Source: Chroococcopsis sp964623815 (GTDB lineage: Bacteria; Cyanobacteriota; Cyanobacteriia; Cyanobacteriales; Microcystaceae). Taken from it: DNA of 64,000 nucleotides. The notes under the pieces are model-generated. The model worked only from the letters and a program-made list of their open reading frames with translations. It did not search any database and had not been told where the DNA came from. Made by a program: the position numbers and the translations under genes. This document shows positions 52,722 through 61,102 of this stretch, in pieces; within the stretch, counting starts at the first letter, position 1; every line of letters starts with the position of its first letter. The DNA lies in contig CAZUVR010000013.1 in NCBI GenBank assembly GCA_964623815.1, positions 20,537-84,536 of the forward strand. The letters run 5' to 3'.

Positions 52722-53855
52722 GTGTTGCAACCTCAAGAGCCATTTATGACCTCAGAGACAGTGCCCGTCTATAATATACAGCTTCTACTGTTTGTAGACG
52801 ATCGCCCCAGTTCTCAGGATACGATAGGACAGATCCAAACCTATTTAGACGATCTCAAGTCCGATTATCCGATCGAACTGAAGATTATCGAGATACGTGA
52901 ACAACCCCATCTATTAGAACACTTTCGCCTCGTCGCTACCCCGGCCCTTGTGAAAATCGCCCCAGGTTCTCGGCATACTCTGGCGGGTAGTAACGTGGTA
53001 GAACAATTAAAGCGGTGGTGGTATCGATGGGAAGCGGAGATTAAAAATACTGAGGGAACAGTAACCAATAATGAGGTTAATTATTCGGCGGAAATGATCC
53101 GCTTCTCCGATGAAGTTTTCCGGCTCAAGAAAGAGAAAGAGGAATTACTCGAACAATTAAAGTTTAAAGATCAGATTCTGGCCATGCTCGCTCACGATCT
53201 GAGAAGCCCACTAACCGCCGCCTCGATCGCGGTGGAAACTTTAGAACTGGCTCAACATCAACCCGATACTCCGAAAAACCGGCAGATACGCGAACAATTA
53301 TACCAACAATCCCGTAAACAATTTCGGATCATGAACCGGTTGATCACCGATATTTTGCAAGCGTCCAAAAGTATGGCGGCCCAGTTCAGTATTCAACATA
53401 CCCATTTATATTTACAAATCCTATGCGGCGAAATCCTAGAACAATTCGCCGAGCGATTCAAAAGTAAAAATCTAACCTTGGAAACGGATTTACCCCAGGA
53501 TGTGCCCCCCGTCTACGCCGATGAGGAATTAATTCGACAAGTAATCGTTAATTTACTGGAGAACGCCATCAAATATACTCCCGAAGGGGGGAAGATCAGT
53601 TTAGTGATCCTGCACCGCACCACGCAGAAAGTACAGATTAGTATTGGCGACACGGGGCCTGGTATACCGGAGGAGAAACAAGAACGGATCTTTGACGGAC
53701 ATTTCCGACTGAAAAGGGATGAGGAAAAAGACGGTTACGGATTGGGGCTATCCTTCTGCCGTAAAATCGTCGGTGCCCATTACGGACAAATTTGGGTAGA
53801 TAGCGTCATGAATCAGGGTAGTTGTTTTCACTTTACCTTACCGGTTTATAGATAA
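52722..53855 (+). CDS. sasA: Adaptive-response sensory kinase SasA (clock output)
   Basis: SasA binds KaiC and relays clock phase to the RpaA regulator. The N-terminal KaiB-like thioredoxin fold (about 18-105) reads YNIQLLLFVDDRPSSQDT and VATPALVKIAPGSRHTLAG. The HisKA box LAHDLRSPLTAA near residue 159 carries the phospho-acceptor His. The ATPase boxes are VNLLENAIKYTPEGG, GDTGPGIPEEKQ and DGYGLGLSF. The TTG at 52722 gives 377 residues. ATG 52746 would give 369, and neither has a good ribosome site. kai genes are not in the window. The intron 5' end lies 76 bases upstream on the other strand. Confidence 0.93.
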   Translation: MLQPQEPFMTSETVPVYNIQLLLFVDDRPSSQDTIGQIQTYLDDLKSDYPIELKIIEIREQPHLLEHFRLVATPALVKIAPGSRHTLAGSNVVEQLKRWWYRWEAEIKNTEGTVTNNEVNYSAEMIRFSDEVFRLKKEKEELLEQLKFKDQILAMLAHDLRSPLTAASIAVETLELAQHQPDTPKNRQIREQLYQQSRKQFRIMNRLITDILQASKSMAAQFSIQHTHLYLQILCGEILEQFAERFKSKNLTLETDLPQDVPPVYADEELIRQVIVNLLENAIKYTPEGGKISLVILHRTTQKVQISIGDTGPGIPEEKQERIFDGHFRLKRDEEKDGYGLGLSFCRKIVGAHYGQIWVDSVMNQGSCFHFTLPVYR

Positions 53856-53956
53856 GGAAAAGATAAAGGGATCGAAGATGAGAAAGCCCAAGTGTTAGGC
53901 TGAAAGAAATTGGAGCGATTAATGCCCGCTCGTCCACCCCCTATCTCGTAAACCCT

Positions 53957-54241
53957 ATGAGCTATCAGTATTCCTCTTCTGACTGCACTAGCACCAATTT
54001 TGAGCGAGCCGCCCTAAATCGTTTTCGCTCTTTAGTAAGGTTTCTGCCTTCAAGTTGCCGTATCTTTAGGGAAAATTGGCAGTATTCAACGGTATTGTGT
54101 TTAGATTTAGTTAACTGTCCCAGTGAGATCGAATTCATGCAGAAGCAAGCGGAAGCATTAATGCAAGTGTCCCAAGAACTCGGTTTAGGTAACGCCGTCA
54201 TTTTAAAAATGGGTAACAAAATCATCGGTTGGCACAGGTAA
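53957..54241 (+). CDS. Hypothetical protein, 94 aa
   Basis: A 94-residue protein with a basic Arg-rich first half (FERAALNRFRSLVRFLPSSC), a central CLDLVNCPSEIEFMQKQAEAL, and a C-terminal GLGNAVILKMGNKIIGWHR. It may be an alpha/beta domain. I do not recognise a family. It follows sasA by about 100 bases and precedes pdhC by 58 bases on the same strand. Confidence 0.55.
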   Translation: MSYQYSSSDCTSTNFERAALNRFRSLVRFLPSSCRIFRENWQYSTVLCLDLVNCPSEIEFMQKQAEALMQVSQELGLGNAVILKMGNKIIGWHR

Positions 54242-54299
54242 ATAGTGGTAAAATGCCCTATGGCTAAATATCGTAGTAACTTAAAAAATAAACTCCACC

Positions 54300-55580
54300 A
54301 TGATCCGAGACATTTTCATGCCCGCCTTAAGTTCGACCATGACCGAAGGAAAAATCGTTTCCTGGGTCAAATCTCCGGGAGATAAAGTATCGAAAGGGGA
54401 AACGGTAGTAGTCGTCGAATCCGATAAAGCGGATATGGATGTAGAATCATTTCATGATGGATACCTGGCGGTCATACTCGTGGAAGCTGGACAGGAAGCA
54501 CCCGTAGGAGATGCGATCGCCCTGATCGCCGAAACAGAAGCAGAAATAGAAGTCGCTAAAGCGCAAGGGAAGAAAGAGAGCGCCCCGGTAAGTGCAGGAG
54601 CATCTAAAGTAGAAGAATCTAAGCCCGCGTCAGTAGAAGCACCCGCGCCAGTAATAACAACCTCGACAGAGAGAGAAAACGGCAGGGTTATCGCTTCTCC
54701 GAGAGCGAAAAAACTAGCCAAAGAACTCAATATAGATTTAAAAACCCTCAAAGGTACTGGCCCCAATGGTCGGATCACCAGCGAAGATATAGAAAGAGCA
54801 GCAGGGAAAGCCCCCGTCGCTACAGCCGCCCCTGCCGCTACCATACCCACCGCTACACCCAAACCCCCCACCGTTACCCCGGTACCGGTTACCGCTCCGC
54901 CAGTGCCGGGGCAGACGGTTCCCCTAACCACCCTCCAGAAAGCGGTGGTACAAAATATGATGGCAAGCTTACAAGTACCGACTTTCGTAGTCGGCTACAC
55001 CATCAATACCACCGCTTTAGATAAGTTGTATCAACAACTAAAATCTAAAGGTGTCACCATGACGGCCTTATTGGCAAAGGCGGTGGCTAATACTCTGGTA
55101 AAACATCCCATAGTAAACGCCAGTTATACGGATTCGGGAATTCAATATCACAGCAGTATTAACGTAGCCGTAGCCGTAGCTATGCCCGATGGGGGCTTAA
55201 TTACCCCGGTGTTAAGAAATGCCAACAACAGCGATATTTATTCGCTATCCCGAAGCTGGAAGGATTTGGTAGACCGTTCTAGAAGCAAACAATTACAACC
55301 GGAAGAGTATAACAGCGGTACCTTTACTATATCCAACCTGGGTATGTACGGGGTCGATCGTTTCACCGCCATCTTACCCCCCGGCCAAGGTGCTATCTTA
55401 GCTGTCGGTGCTGCCATACCTCAAGTAGTCGCCACCGAATCGGGATTGATGGGCGTGCAACGTCAGATGACGGTTAATCTGACTTGTGACCACCGTAGCA
55501 TCTACGGCGCGGACGCGGCAAGTTTCTTAAAAGACCTAGCCCACTTAATCGAGCATGATACTCAATCGCTGACGATGTAA
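54300..55580 (+). CDS. pdhC: Pyruvate dehydrogenase E2 (dihydrolipoamide acetyltransferase)
   Basis: The core subunit of the pyruvate dehydrogenase complex, 426 residues. The lipoyl domain (about 1-78) has the lipoylated lysine in VESDKADMDVES near residue 42. A Pro/Ala linker follows, then the peripheral subunit-binding domain (about 125-160, ASPRAKKLAKELNIDL, GPNGRITSEDI), another Pro/Ala linker, and the catalytic domain (about 200-426) with DHRSIYGADAASF near 397. One lipoyl domain, as in other cyanobacteria. E1 and E3 genes are not in the window. Confidence 0.92.
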   Translation: MIRDIFMPALSSTMTEGKIVSWVKSPGDKVSKGETVVVVESDKADMDVESFHDGYLAVILVEAGQEAPVGDAIALIAETEAEIEVAKAQGKKESAPVSAGASKVEESKPASVEAPAPVITTSTERENGRVIASPRAKKLAKELNIDLKTLKGTGPNGRITSEDIERAAGKAPVATAAPAATIPTATPKPPTVTPVPVTAPPVPGQTVPLTTLQKAVVQNMMASLQVPTFVVGYTINTTALDKLYQQLKSKGVTMTALLAKAVANTLVKHPIVNASYTDSGIQYHSSINVAVAVAMPDGGLITPVLRNANNSDIYSLSRSWKDLVDRSRSKQLQPEEYNSGTFTISNLGMYGVDRFTAILPPGQGAILAVGAAIPQVVATESGLMGVQRQMTVNLTCDHRSIYGADAASFLKDLAHLIEHDTQSLTM

Positions 55581-55586
55581 CTCTCG

Positions 55587-55634
55587 GGAATTGGGGGTTA
55601 GGAGTTGGAACCTATGACCCCAACCCCTAATTCC
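55587..55634 (+). terminator. Hairpin after pdhC built from heptamer-like repeats
   Basis: The left arm ggaattgggggtt (55587-55599) and the right arm aacccctaattcc (55622-55634) pair with one mismatch. It lies 6 bases after the pdhC stop codon. The G-rich arm belongs to the same heptamer family as at 48498. Confidence 0.6.
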
Positions 55635-55868
55635 TAACTCCCTACCCCCCCGTCGGAGCAACTTTAAATTTTTCAAAGATTAGTTACAATAGGTGTACAG
55701 TGGAAGTAAGGTAAAAACTTGTGTCGGTATTACCTAAACTTTCAGTACTAAAAGGAATATTATTAAATTGTTATTATTTAAAGTAATATCAGGTCAATTA
55801 TCGGTTAATTAAACCCCGTCAGCACTGAATATACAAATTTAAAAGGAAAAGCTTTATAAAGTAAAGAG

Positions 55869-56789
55869 ATGAGTACAGAGAATAGTCGATTACGGTCTGA
55901 ATTCATAAATACACAAGTCATTACTCGCAACACGGGAAAAAAACTAGGGGTAGTGAAGGACATCCTGGTAGATATAGATAGCAGGGAAGTGGTAGCGCTG
56001 GGGCTAAGAGATAATATCCTTTCTCTATCCGGTTTACCCCAATATATGTACTTAGAAAGCGTCAGCCAAACTGGGGATGTGATTTTAGTAGAAGATGATA
56101 ACGTTATCGAATCCGTAGATATTGATTCTTATAGTCCCTTAATCGGCTGTGAAGTAATTACGGAAACCGGGGAACCTCTAGGGAAAGTCAGAGATTATCA
56201 GTTCGATCCCATCACTGGCAAAGTGATTTCTATCATCATCGCTTCTTTGGGTTTACCCCAGATCCCTGAACAGTTCATAAGTACCTATGAGATAGCGATC
56301 GAGGAAGTCATTAGCAGCGGGCCTAATCGTCTCATCGTCTTTGAAGGCGCGGAAGAAAGATTGACTCAACTGAGTGTAGGTTTATTAGAGCGACTCGGTA
56401 TCGGGCGGCCCCCTTGGGAGAGAGAAGAAGAAGAAGTTTACTACCCCCCTACGGCAAGGCCTGAAAATCAATTAGGAACCGGTATCCCCATCCGGACACC
56501 AATAGAGGCTAAACCCGTTGAAGAAAGATGGGATGAAGATTCTTGGGAACCGGTGAGAAATACCGCCCCGCCGCAACGTAGCGCTAAATCGATGGAATAC
56601 GATGATTATGAGGAGGAGGAAGAGGATAACTGGAACGAATCTCGCTCGCCCCGCCAAGAATACGACTATGAAGACGAAGGGCCCGACGCTTGGGACGATG
56701 ATGTAGAACCAGAATACAATCCTCCCCGCGTCAATATTCCAGAGAAAAGAAAAGAGCGTATTCCTGAATACGAGGAAGAGATTAATTAG
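55869..56789 (+). CDS. PRC-barrel domain protein with acidic tail
   Basis: A 306-residue cytoplasmic protein. Two PRC-barrel domains are visible: about 10-85 (FINTQVITRNTGKKLGVVKDIL) and about 90-165 (PLIGCEVITETGEPLGKVRDYQFD). The C-terminal 130 residues are low-complexity, rich in Glu, Asp, Tyr and Pro (YDDYEEEEEDNW). Cyanobacterial members are linked to photosynthetic complex biogenesis in some studies, but I cannot assign a role here. ATG 55869 is the start. Confidence 0.85.
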   Translation: MSTENSRLRSEFINTQVITRNTGKKLGVVKDILVDIDSREVVALGLRDNILSLSGLPQYMYLESVSQTGDVILVEDDNVIESVDIDSYSPLIGCEVITETGEPLGKVRDYQFDPITGKVISIIIASLGLPQIPEQFISTYEIAIEEVISSGPNRLIVFEGAEERLTQLSVGLLERLGIGRPPWEREEEEVYYPPTARPENQLGTGIPIRTPIEAKPVEERWDEDSWEPVRNTAPPQRSAKSMEYDDYEEEEEDNWNESRSPRQEYDYEDEGPDAWDDDVEPEYNPPRVNIPEKRKERIPEYEEEIN

Positions 56790-56806
56790 TTCAATATGAC
56801 CATATT

Positions 56807-56837
56807 CCCCGCTCTCAGCGTCCTGGTGAGGGCGGGG
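56807..56837. terminator. Hairpin between convergent PRC-barrel and nitrilase genes
   Basis: The arms ccccgctctca (56807-56817) and tgagggcgggg (56827-56837) pair with one mismatch and a 9-base loop. It may serve both convergent genes. There is no clear T-run. Confidence 0.45.
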
Positions 56838-56854
56838 GGGCGAATGGGAGTAGA

Positions 56855-57673
56855 CTAAACGAAAACTCGGTGTTGCAGTGAGGGCATCTGTCGGCGTACC
56901 TGTTCGAGACGATTGGGGCTGATTTCCGCTAGAGCGATACCAGCGTCGTCTCCCGCGTCGGCTAAGATAGTACCCCAGGGATCGATGATCAGGGCGTGGC
57001 CGTGGGTGTAGCGTCTTTCGTAATTATTGCCGGTTTGGGCGGGAGCGATGACGTAACAGGTATTTTCGATCGCCCTGGCCTTTAATAATACTTTCCAGTG
57101 ATCTTTTCCAGTATAAGCGGTGAAAGCGGCGGGGACGAATAAGACATCGGCACCATTAGCCGATAGATAACGGTACAGTTCGGGGAAGCGTACATCATAA
57201 CAGATAGAGAGGCCGATCGTCCCGAATGTTTCCGACTTATACAGGGGGGGGAGGGAAGAACCCGCCATGACGGTACTCGATTCCTGATAAGTGTTACCGT
57301 CGGGTACGTTTACATCGAATAGATGAACTTTATGATAGCGGGATAATTCCAGGCCGTTCGGATCGATTAAGAGGGCGGTATTGTAGGCTTTATCGGGGCT
57401 TCCCTCTACGGGAACGGGGAAACCGCCGCCGAGCAGGGTTATCTGATATTTTTGCGCCATCGTTTTCAAGAATTTTTCCGCTTTGAGAGCGATCGTATCG
57501 GCGAGATTAATTTTATCCTGTTCGTTGCCCATAAATGGGAAATTTTCTGGCAAACCGACTAATTGCGCCCCTCTGCGGACGGCAAGATCGATTAATTCTT
57601 CAGCCTCGGCTAGATTGTGATCTAGGTCGGGCTTGCTGGTCATTTGAATAGCTGCGGCTAAATAGGGTTTCAT
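56855..57673 (-). CDS. Carbon-nitrogen hydrolase, Nit1/Nit2-like amidase
   Basis: A nitrilase-superfamily amidase of 272 residues. The catalytic triad is visible: Glu in GLPENFPFMG near 43, Lys in SRYHKVHLFD near 114, and Cys in GLSICYDVRFPELYR near 157. The sequence is close to the Nit1/Nit2 branch, which hydrolyses deaminated glutathione or omega-amides as metabolite repair. Substrate is inferred from family. It is a single gene, convergent with the PRC-barrel gene. Confidence 0.88.
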   Translation of the reverse strand: MKPYLAAAIQMTSKPDLDHNLAEAEELIDLAVRRGAQLVGLPENFPFMGNEQDKINLADTIALKAEKFLKTMAQKYQITLLGGGFPVPVEGSPDKAYNTALLIDPNGLELSRYHKVHLFDVNVPDGNTYQESSTVMAGSSLPPLYKSETFGTIGLSICYDVRFPELYRYLSANGADVLFVPAAFTAYTGKDHWKVLLKARAIENTCYVIAPAQTGNNYERRYTHGHALIIDPWGTILADAGDDAGIALAEISPNRLEQVRRQMPSLQHRVFV

Positions 57674-57786
57674 CGATTCCTAAGTGATAAGGCTAACCTC
57701 ATGGGTCATAAGTTTTTATTTTACCTATTGATATAGGTTTAAGAGCGAGAATTTTTCTATTTTCTTAGTAGTATTTGCTCTTTTTA

Positions 57787-58362
57787 TTAAAAAGATGAAC
57801 CAGGTTGACGCAGGAATATTTCTTCTTCGGGCGTGTTAGCACGCCCTAAAATATGGTTACGGTGGGGAAAGCGACCGAAACGATCGATTATATTAAAATG
57901 TTTTTCGGCGTATTCTATAACCCCCGCTCTACAGGTTTCGGGATCATCTTTCAAATCGGACATTAAAAGCAGATTACTTTTCTGATGGTCTAAATTTTCG
58001 CTATGTTCAAAAGGTAGATAAACGAACCATCTCTGTACGGGGAGTAGTTGTTTATCGTAATCTTGAGCGATCGCTTCAGCCGCGTATTTTAAAGCTAGAT
58101 GGTCGGTAGCGAAAGCTTGAGGAGTTTCACGGAACATATTCCGGGAGAATTGATCGAGAACAATGATTAATGCCAAATAGGTGAGGGGCTTTTCTGGGAT
58201 GGGTTTAATCTGTTCGAGCGCTACTTCGTGATAGAACCCGAGGAAATTTTCTCGGATTTTTCGGTCAAATTCGGTATTTTTTTGAAACCATTCGGGGCGT
58301 GATTTACCGTAAGTTTCGCAATCGGGATCACCGAACCAAAATTCTAATACTCGATTGATCAT
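57787..58362 (-). CDS. DUF924 family protein
   Basis: A 191-residue helical protein with the DUF924 signatures: VLEFWFGDPDCETYGKSRPEWF at the start in part, IIVLDQFSRNMFRETPQAF near 70, YLPFEHSEN near 115, and FGRFPHRNHILGR near 163. Function is unknown; the fold is tetratricopeptide-like. It is divergent from mtnX. Confidence 0.88.
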   Translation of the reverse strand: MINRVLEFWFGDPDCETYGKSRPEWFQKNTEFDRKIRENFLGFYHEVALEQIKPIPEKPLTYLALIIVLDQFSRNMFRETPQAFATDHLALKYAAEAIAQDYDKQLLPVQRWFVYLPFEHSENLDHQKSNLLLMSDLKDDPETCRAGVIEYAEKHFNIIDRFGRFPHRNHILGRANTPEEEIFLRQPGSSF

Positions 58363-58456
58363 CGTTGTTTTCTTAAATCAAGAATTTGATTATAACTCTT
58401 CCTTTCTGCCCTATTTCAGGTAGAATAACGATCGCATTCTCACCGCCTTTTAACCG

Positions 58457-59092
58457 ATGACCAAAACCGTATTCTGTGATTTTGACGGCACAATTACCGC
58501 AGTAGAAACCTTTGCGGGGATGCTGAAAGAATTCTCCCCCGATTTGGCGGCGCAGTTGATGCCACAGATGTATAAAAGAACCTTAACCCTCAGGGAAGGG
58601 GTCACGCAACTCTTAGAATCGATTCCCTCCCGACGCTACGGGGAAATATTAGTCTATGCAGAATCGAAGCCAGTCAGAGAAGGATTTACCGAATTACTAA
58701 CCTTCCTCAAAGAAAGAGAAATACCTTTCGTTGTTATCTCTGGGGGCTTGCGGGGTATGATAGAAACCGTCTTGAAGCGGGAGAAAGTATTACCTCTGGT
58801 CAAGACAATCTACGCCGTAGACGTGGATACGAGCGGCGAATATTTAAAAGTAAATAGCGACTATGCCGATGATAACGAGCTACTAGCCAAAGGCAAGATT
58901 ATGAGACAATGGACGGGGGTGGAGAAAATAGCTATTGGCGATTCTGTCACCGATATAACCCTAGCTAAGGGGGCAGATTTAGTATTTGCCCGCGATCGAT
59001 TGATAGACTATCTTGAGAGTGAAAACATCCCTTTCGTCCGGTGGGATAACTTTTTACAGATTCGGGATTACCTTTCTCAAAACCTCCTTTAA
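58457..59092 (+). CDS. mtnX: 2-Hydroxy-3-keto-5-methylthiopentenyl-1-phosphate phosphatase MtnX
   Basis: A HAD-superfamily phosphatase of 211 residues for the methionine salvage pathway. The nucleophile motif is VFCDFDGTIT at residue 5, motif II is VVISGGLRGM near 94, and motif III/IV is IAIGDSVTDITLAKGADLVFA. Gene context supports the assignment: mtnB begins one base after its stop codon. Confidence 0.88.
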   Translation: MTKTVFCDFDGTITAVETFAGMLKEFSPDLAAQLMPQMYKRTLTLREGVTQLLESIPSRRYGEILVYAESKPVREGFTELLTFLKEREIPFVVISGGLRGMIETVLKREKVLPLVKTIYAVDVDTSGEYLKVNSDYADDNELLAKGKIMRQWTGVEKIAIGDSVTDITLAKGADLVFARDRLIDYLESENIPFVRWDNFLQIRDYLSQNLL

Positions 59093-59093
59093 T

Positions 59094-59726
59094 ATGACTA
59101 TCGATCCTCGTTTATCTTTAATCTCAGCCTCTAGCCAATTCTATCGACTCGGTTGGATGGTAGGCACTGCGGGCAACCTTTCCGCCCGGCTGCCAGATGG
59201 CAGTTTTTGGATTACCGCTAGCGGTAAAAGTAAAGGCAACTTGGTAGAGAGCGACTTTGTGCGCGTCACTGTAGCTGGAGAAGTATTAGACTCCGGGCAT
59301 CCCGATAATCGCCCCTCCGCTGAAACCAGTATTCATCAGGCTATATACGAATTATTCCCATCTGCCGAAGCCTGCTATCACGTTCATTCTATAGAGGCTA
59401 ATTTAGTCTCTCACTTCGCCGAAGGGGATAGCTTACCCTTACCGCCCCTGGAGATGATAAAAGGTTTCGGCATCTGGGAGGAAAACCCATCCGTATCCAT
59501 ACCCGTATTTAAAAATTATCTCAAGGTTCAGAAGATAGCCGAAGAGATACGGCAACGCCTGAAAGTTAATCCCCCCGAGGTACCTGTTTTATTGATCATC
59601 AATCACGGCGTAACTGTATGGGGTGATTCAGTATCCGCTACCCGACATCATCTAGAATTAGCCGAGTATATTTTCCGCTACATGGTGGCGGCAGAAAGAA
59701 CTTTAGGGGGTAAGAAGTGGCGTTAG
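59094..59726 (+). CDS. mtnB: Methylthioribulose-1-phosphate dehydratase MtnB
   Basis: A class II aldolase-fold dehydratase of 210 residues in methionine salvage. The zinc ligands are HVHS near residue 96 and NHGVTVWG near 165, and the N-terminal GWMVGTAGNLSARLPDG is family-typical. The frame opens upstream at 59013 but the ATG at 59094 is correct, as the earlier part overlaps mtnX. Its last 10 bases overlap the start of anmK. Confidence 0.92.
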   Translation: MTIDPRLSLISASSQFYRLGWMVGTAGNLSARLPDGSFWITASGKSKGNLVESDFVRVTVAGEVLDSGHPDNRPSAETSIHQAIYELFPSAEACYHVHSIEANLVSHFAEGDSLPLPPLEMIKGFGIWEENPSVSIPVFKNYLKVQKIAEEIRQRLKVNPPEVPVLLIINHGVTVWGDSVSATRHHLELAEYIFRYMVAAERTLGGKKWR

Positions 59727-60862
59727 TAATTGGTTTGATCAGTGGTACATCTGTCGATGGTATCGATACCGTCCTAGTCGATATTAGCGGCATCGCCACC
59801 GCTCTAGAGATTGATCTTTTAGCCGCTCAAACCTATCCCTATCCCCCTGATTTACGTCAAGAAATTTTAGATGTCTGTCATGGTAAACCTCTATCGATTG
59901 AAGCTTTAATGAAGTTGGAAGGGGACATCAGCCGCGAATTCGCCATTTCAGCGCAAAAAATTCAAGGTAACGGTACAAAACCTCATTTAATAGGCTCTCA
60001 CGGCCAAACCGTATTCCATCAGCCTCCTGTGGGCGATAATCTCGGTTGTACTCTGCAGTTAGGCAACGGAGCCATCATCGCTAAAGCTACTGGTATCACC
60101 ACCGTTACTAATTTTCGCTCCGCCGATATGGCTGCAGGCGGGCATGGTGCGCCGCTAGTGCCTAAGGTGGATGCTTACCTACTCGCGGATGATACTAAGT
60201 GTCGGTGCGTGCAGAATATTGGCGGTATCGGCAATGTAACTTATTTGCCCTCCCGCAACGATAACGACTGGGAAACAGGGGTATTCGGTTGGGATACGGG
60301 GCCTGGTAATGTATTAATCGATTTAGCGGTACAACGTCTGTCGGGGGGCGAAAAAACCTATGACGAGGGGGGTAATTGGGCGAGTCAGGGAGTATCTAAC
60401 GAGGAGCTAGTGAGTGTCTGGCTACAGGATGATTATTTCCGTCAGCCGCCCCCGAAGTCAACCGGGCGGGAGTTATTCGGGGAAGAGTATCTATCTCGTC
60501 TCTGGCAATCTTACGAGGAATATAATTTATCTCCCGCCGATTGGCTCGCTACTCTAACCGATTTTACTGCCTCTTCTATCAGCACTAGTTATGAGGCTTT
60601 TCTACCCGATATGCCAGATCAGGTGTTATTGTGTGGCGGCGGTAGTCACAATCTCTATTTACGGCAACGTTTGCAGTTGCGGCTCGGAGAATCGGTAAGG
60701 GTGATGACTACCGATAATGTAGGATTGTCGGCGGATTTTAAGGAAGCGATCGCTTTTGCCGTTCTCGCCTATTGGCGTTATTATTGTAATTTCCCTGGTA
60801 ATCTGCCCCGAGTAACGGGGGCGCGGAAACCTGTACTTTTGGGAGATATTCAGGAACTCTAG
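59717..60862 (+). CDS. anmK: Anhydro-N-acetylmuramic acid kinase AnmK
   Basis: AnmK recycles anhydro-MurNAc from peptidoglycan to MurNAc-6-phosphate. The ATP loop is LISGTSVDGIDTVLVD at the N-terminus, with GSHGQTVFH near 95, NIGGIGNVTYLP near 170 and FGWDTGPGNVLIDL near 192. The length of 381 residues is normal. The start is GTG 59717, overlapping the mtnB stop by 10 bases, which makes a three-gene run mtnX-mtnB-anmK by position although the pathways differ. Confidence 0.92.
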   Translation: MALVIGLISGTSVDGIDTVLVDISGIATALEIDLLAAQTYPYPPDLRQEILDVCHGKPLSIEALMKLEGDISREFAISAQKIQGNGTKPHLIGSHGQTVFHQPPVGDNLGCTLQLGNGAIIAKATGITTVTNFRSADMAAGGHGAPLVPKVDAYLLADDTKCRCVQNIGGIGNVTYLPSRNDNDWETGVFGWDTGPGNVLIDLAVQRLSGGEKTYDEGGNWASQGVSNEELVSVWLQDDYFRQPPPKSTGRELFGEEYLSRLWQSYEEYNLSPADWLATLTDFTASSISTSYEAFLPDMPDQVLLCGGGSHNLYLRQRLQLRLGESVRVMTTDNVGLSADFKEAIAFAVLAYWRYYCNFPGNLPRVTGARKPVLLGDIQEL

Positions 60863-61102
60863 CGTTGAACCACCATCGGGAATTTATCGCAGGTTTTTTT
60901 TGCTACATCAGCTTTTTCAATTGAAAATCTGAAGCTTAGATCTTGAATACTAGCGATAAGTGTAAAAGTTTGTTAAAAATCGTGGCACGAATAATATTGC
61001 TATTAATAAAAATATACCAAAATTATTAATAATATTATTTTGCCTAAAGATGGTATAAGTATTAATCAGTTCATTCTGCTGATTTGTGAAGGAGAATTGA
61101 TT

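Noticed and set aside
54452..54931. 159-codon minus-strand frame inside pdhC
   Set aside because: It is a mirror of the Pro/Ala-rich linker codons of pdhC, low-complexity Gly/Ala/Thr/Ser, with no independent support.
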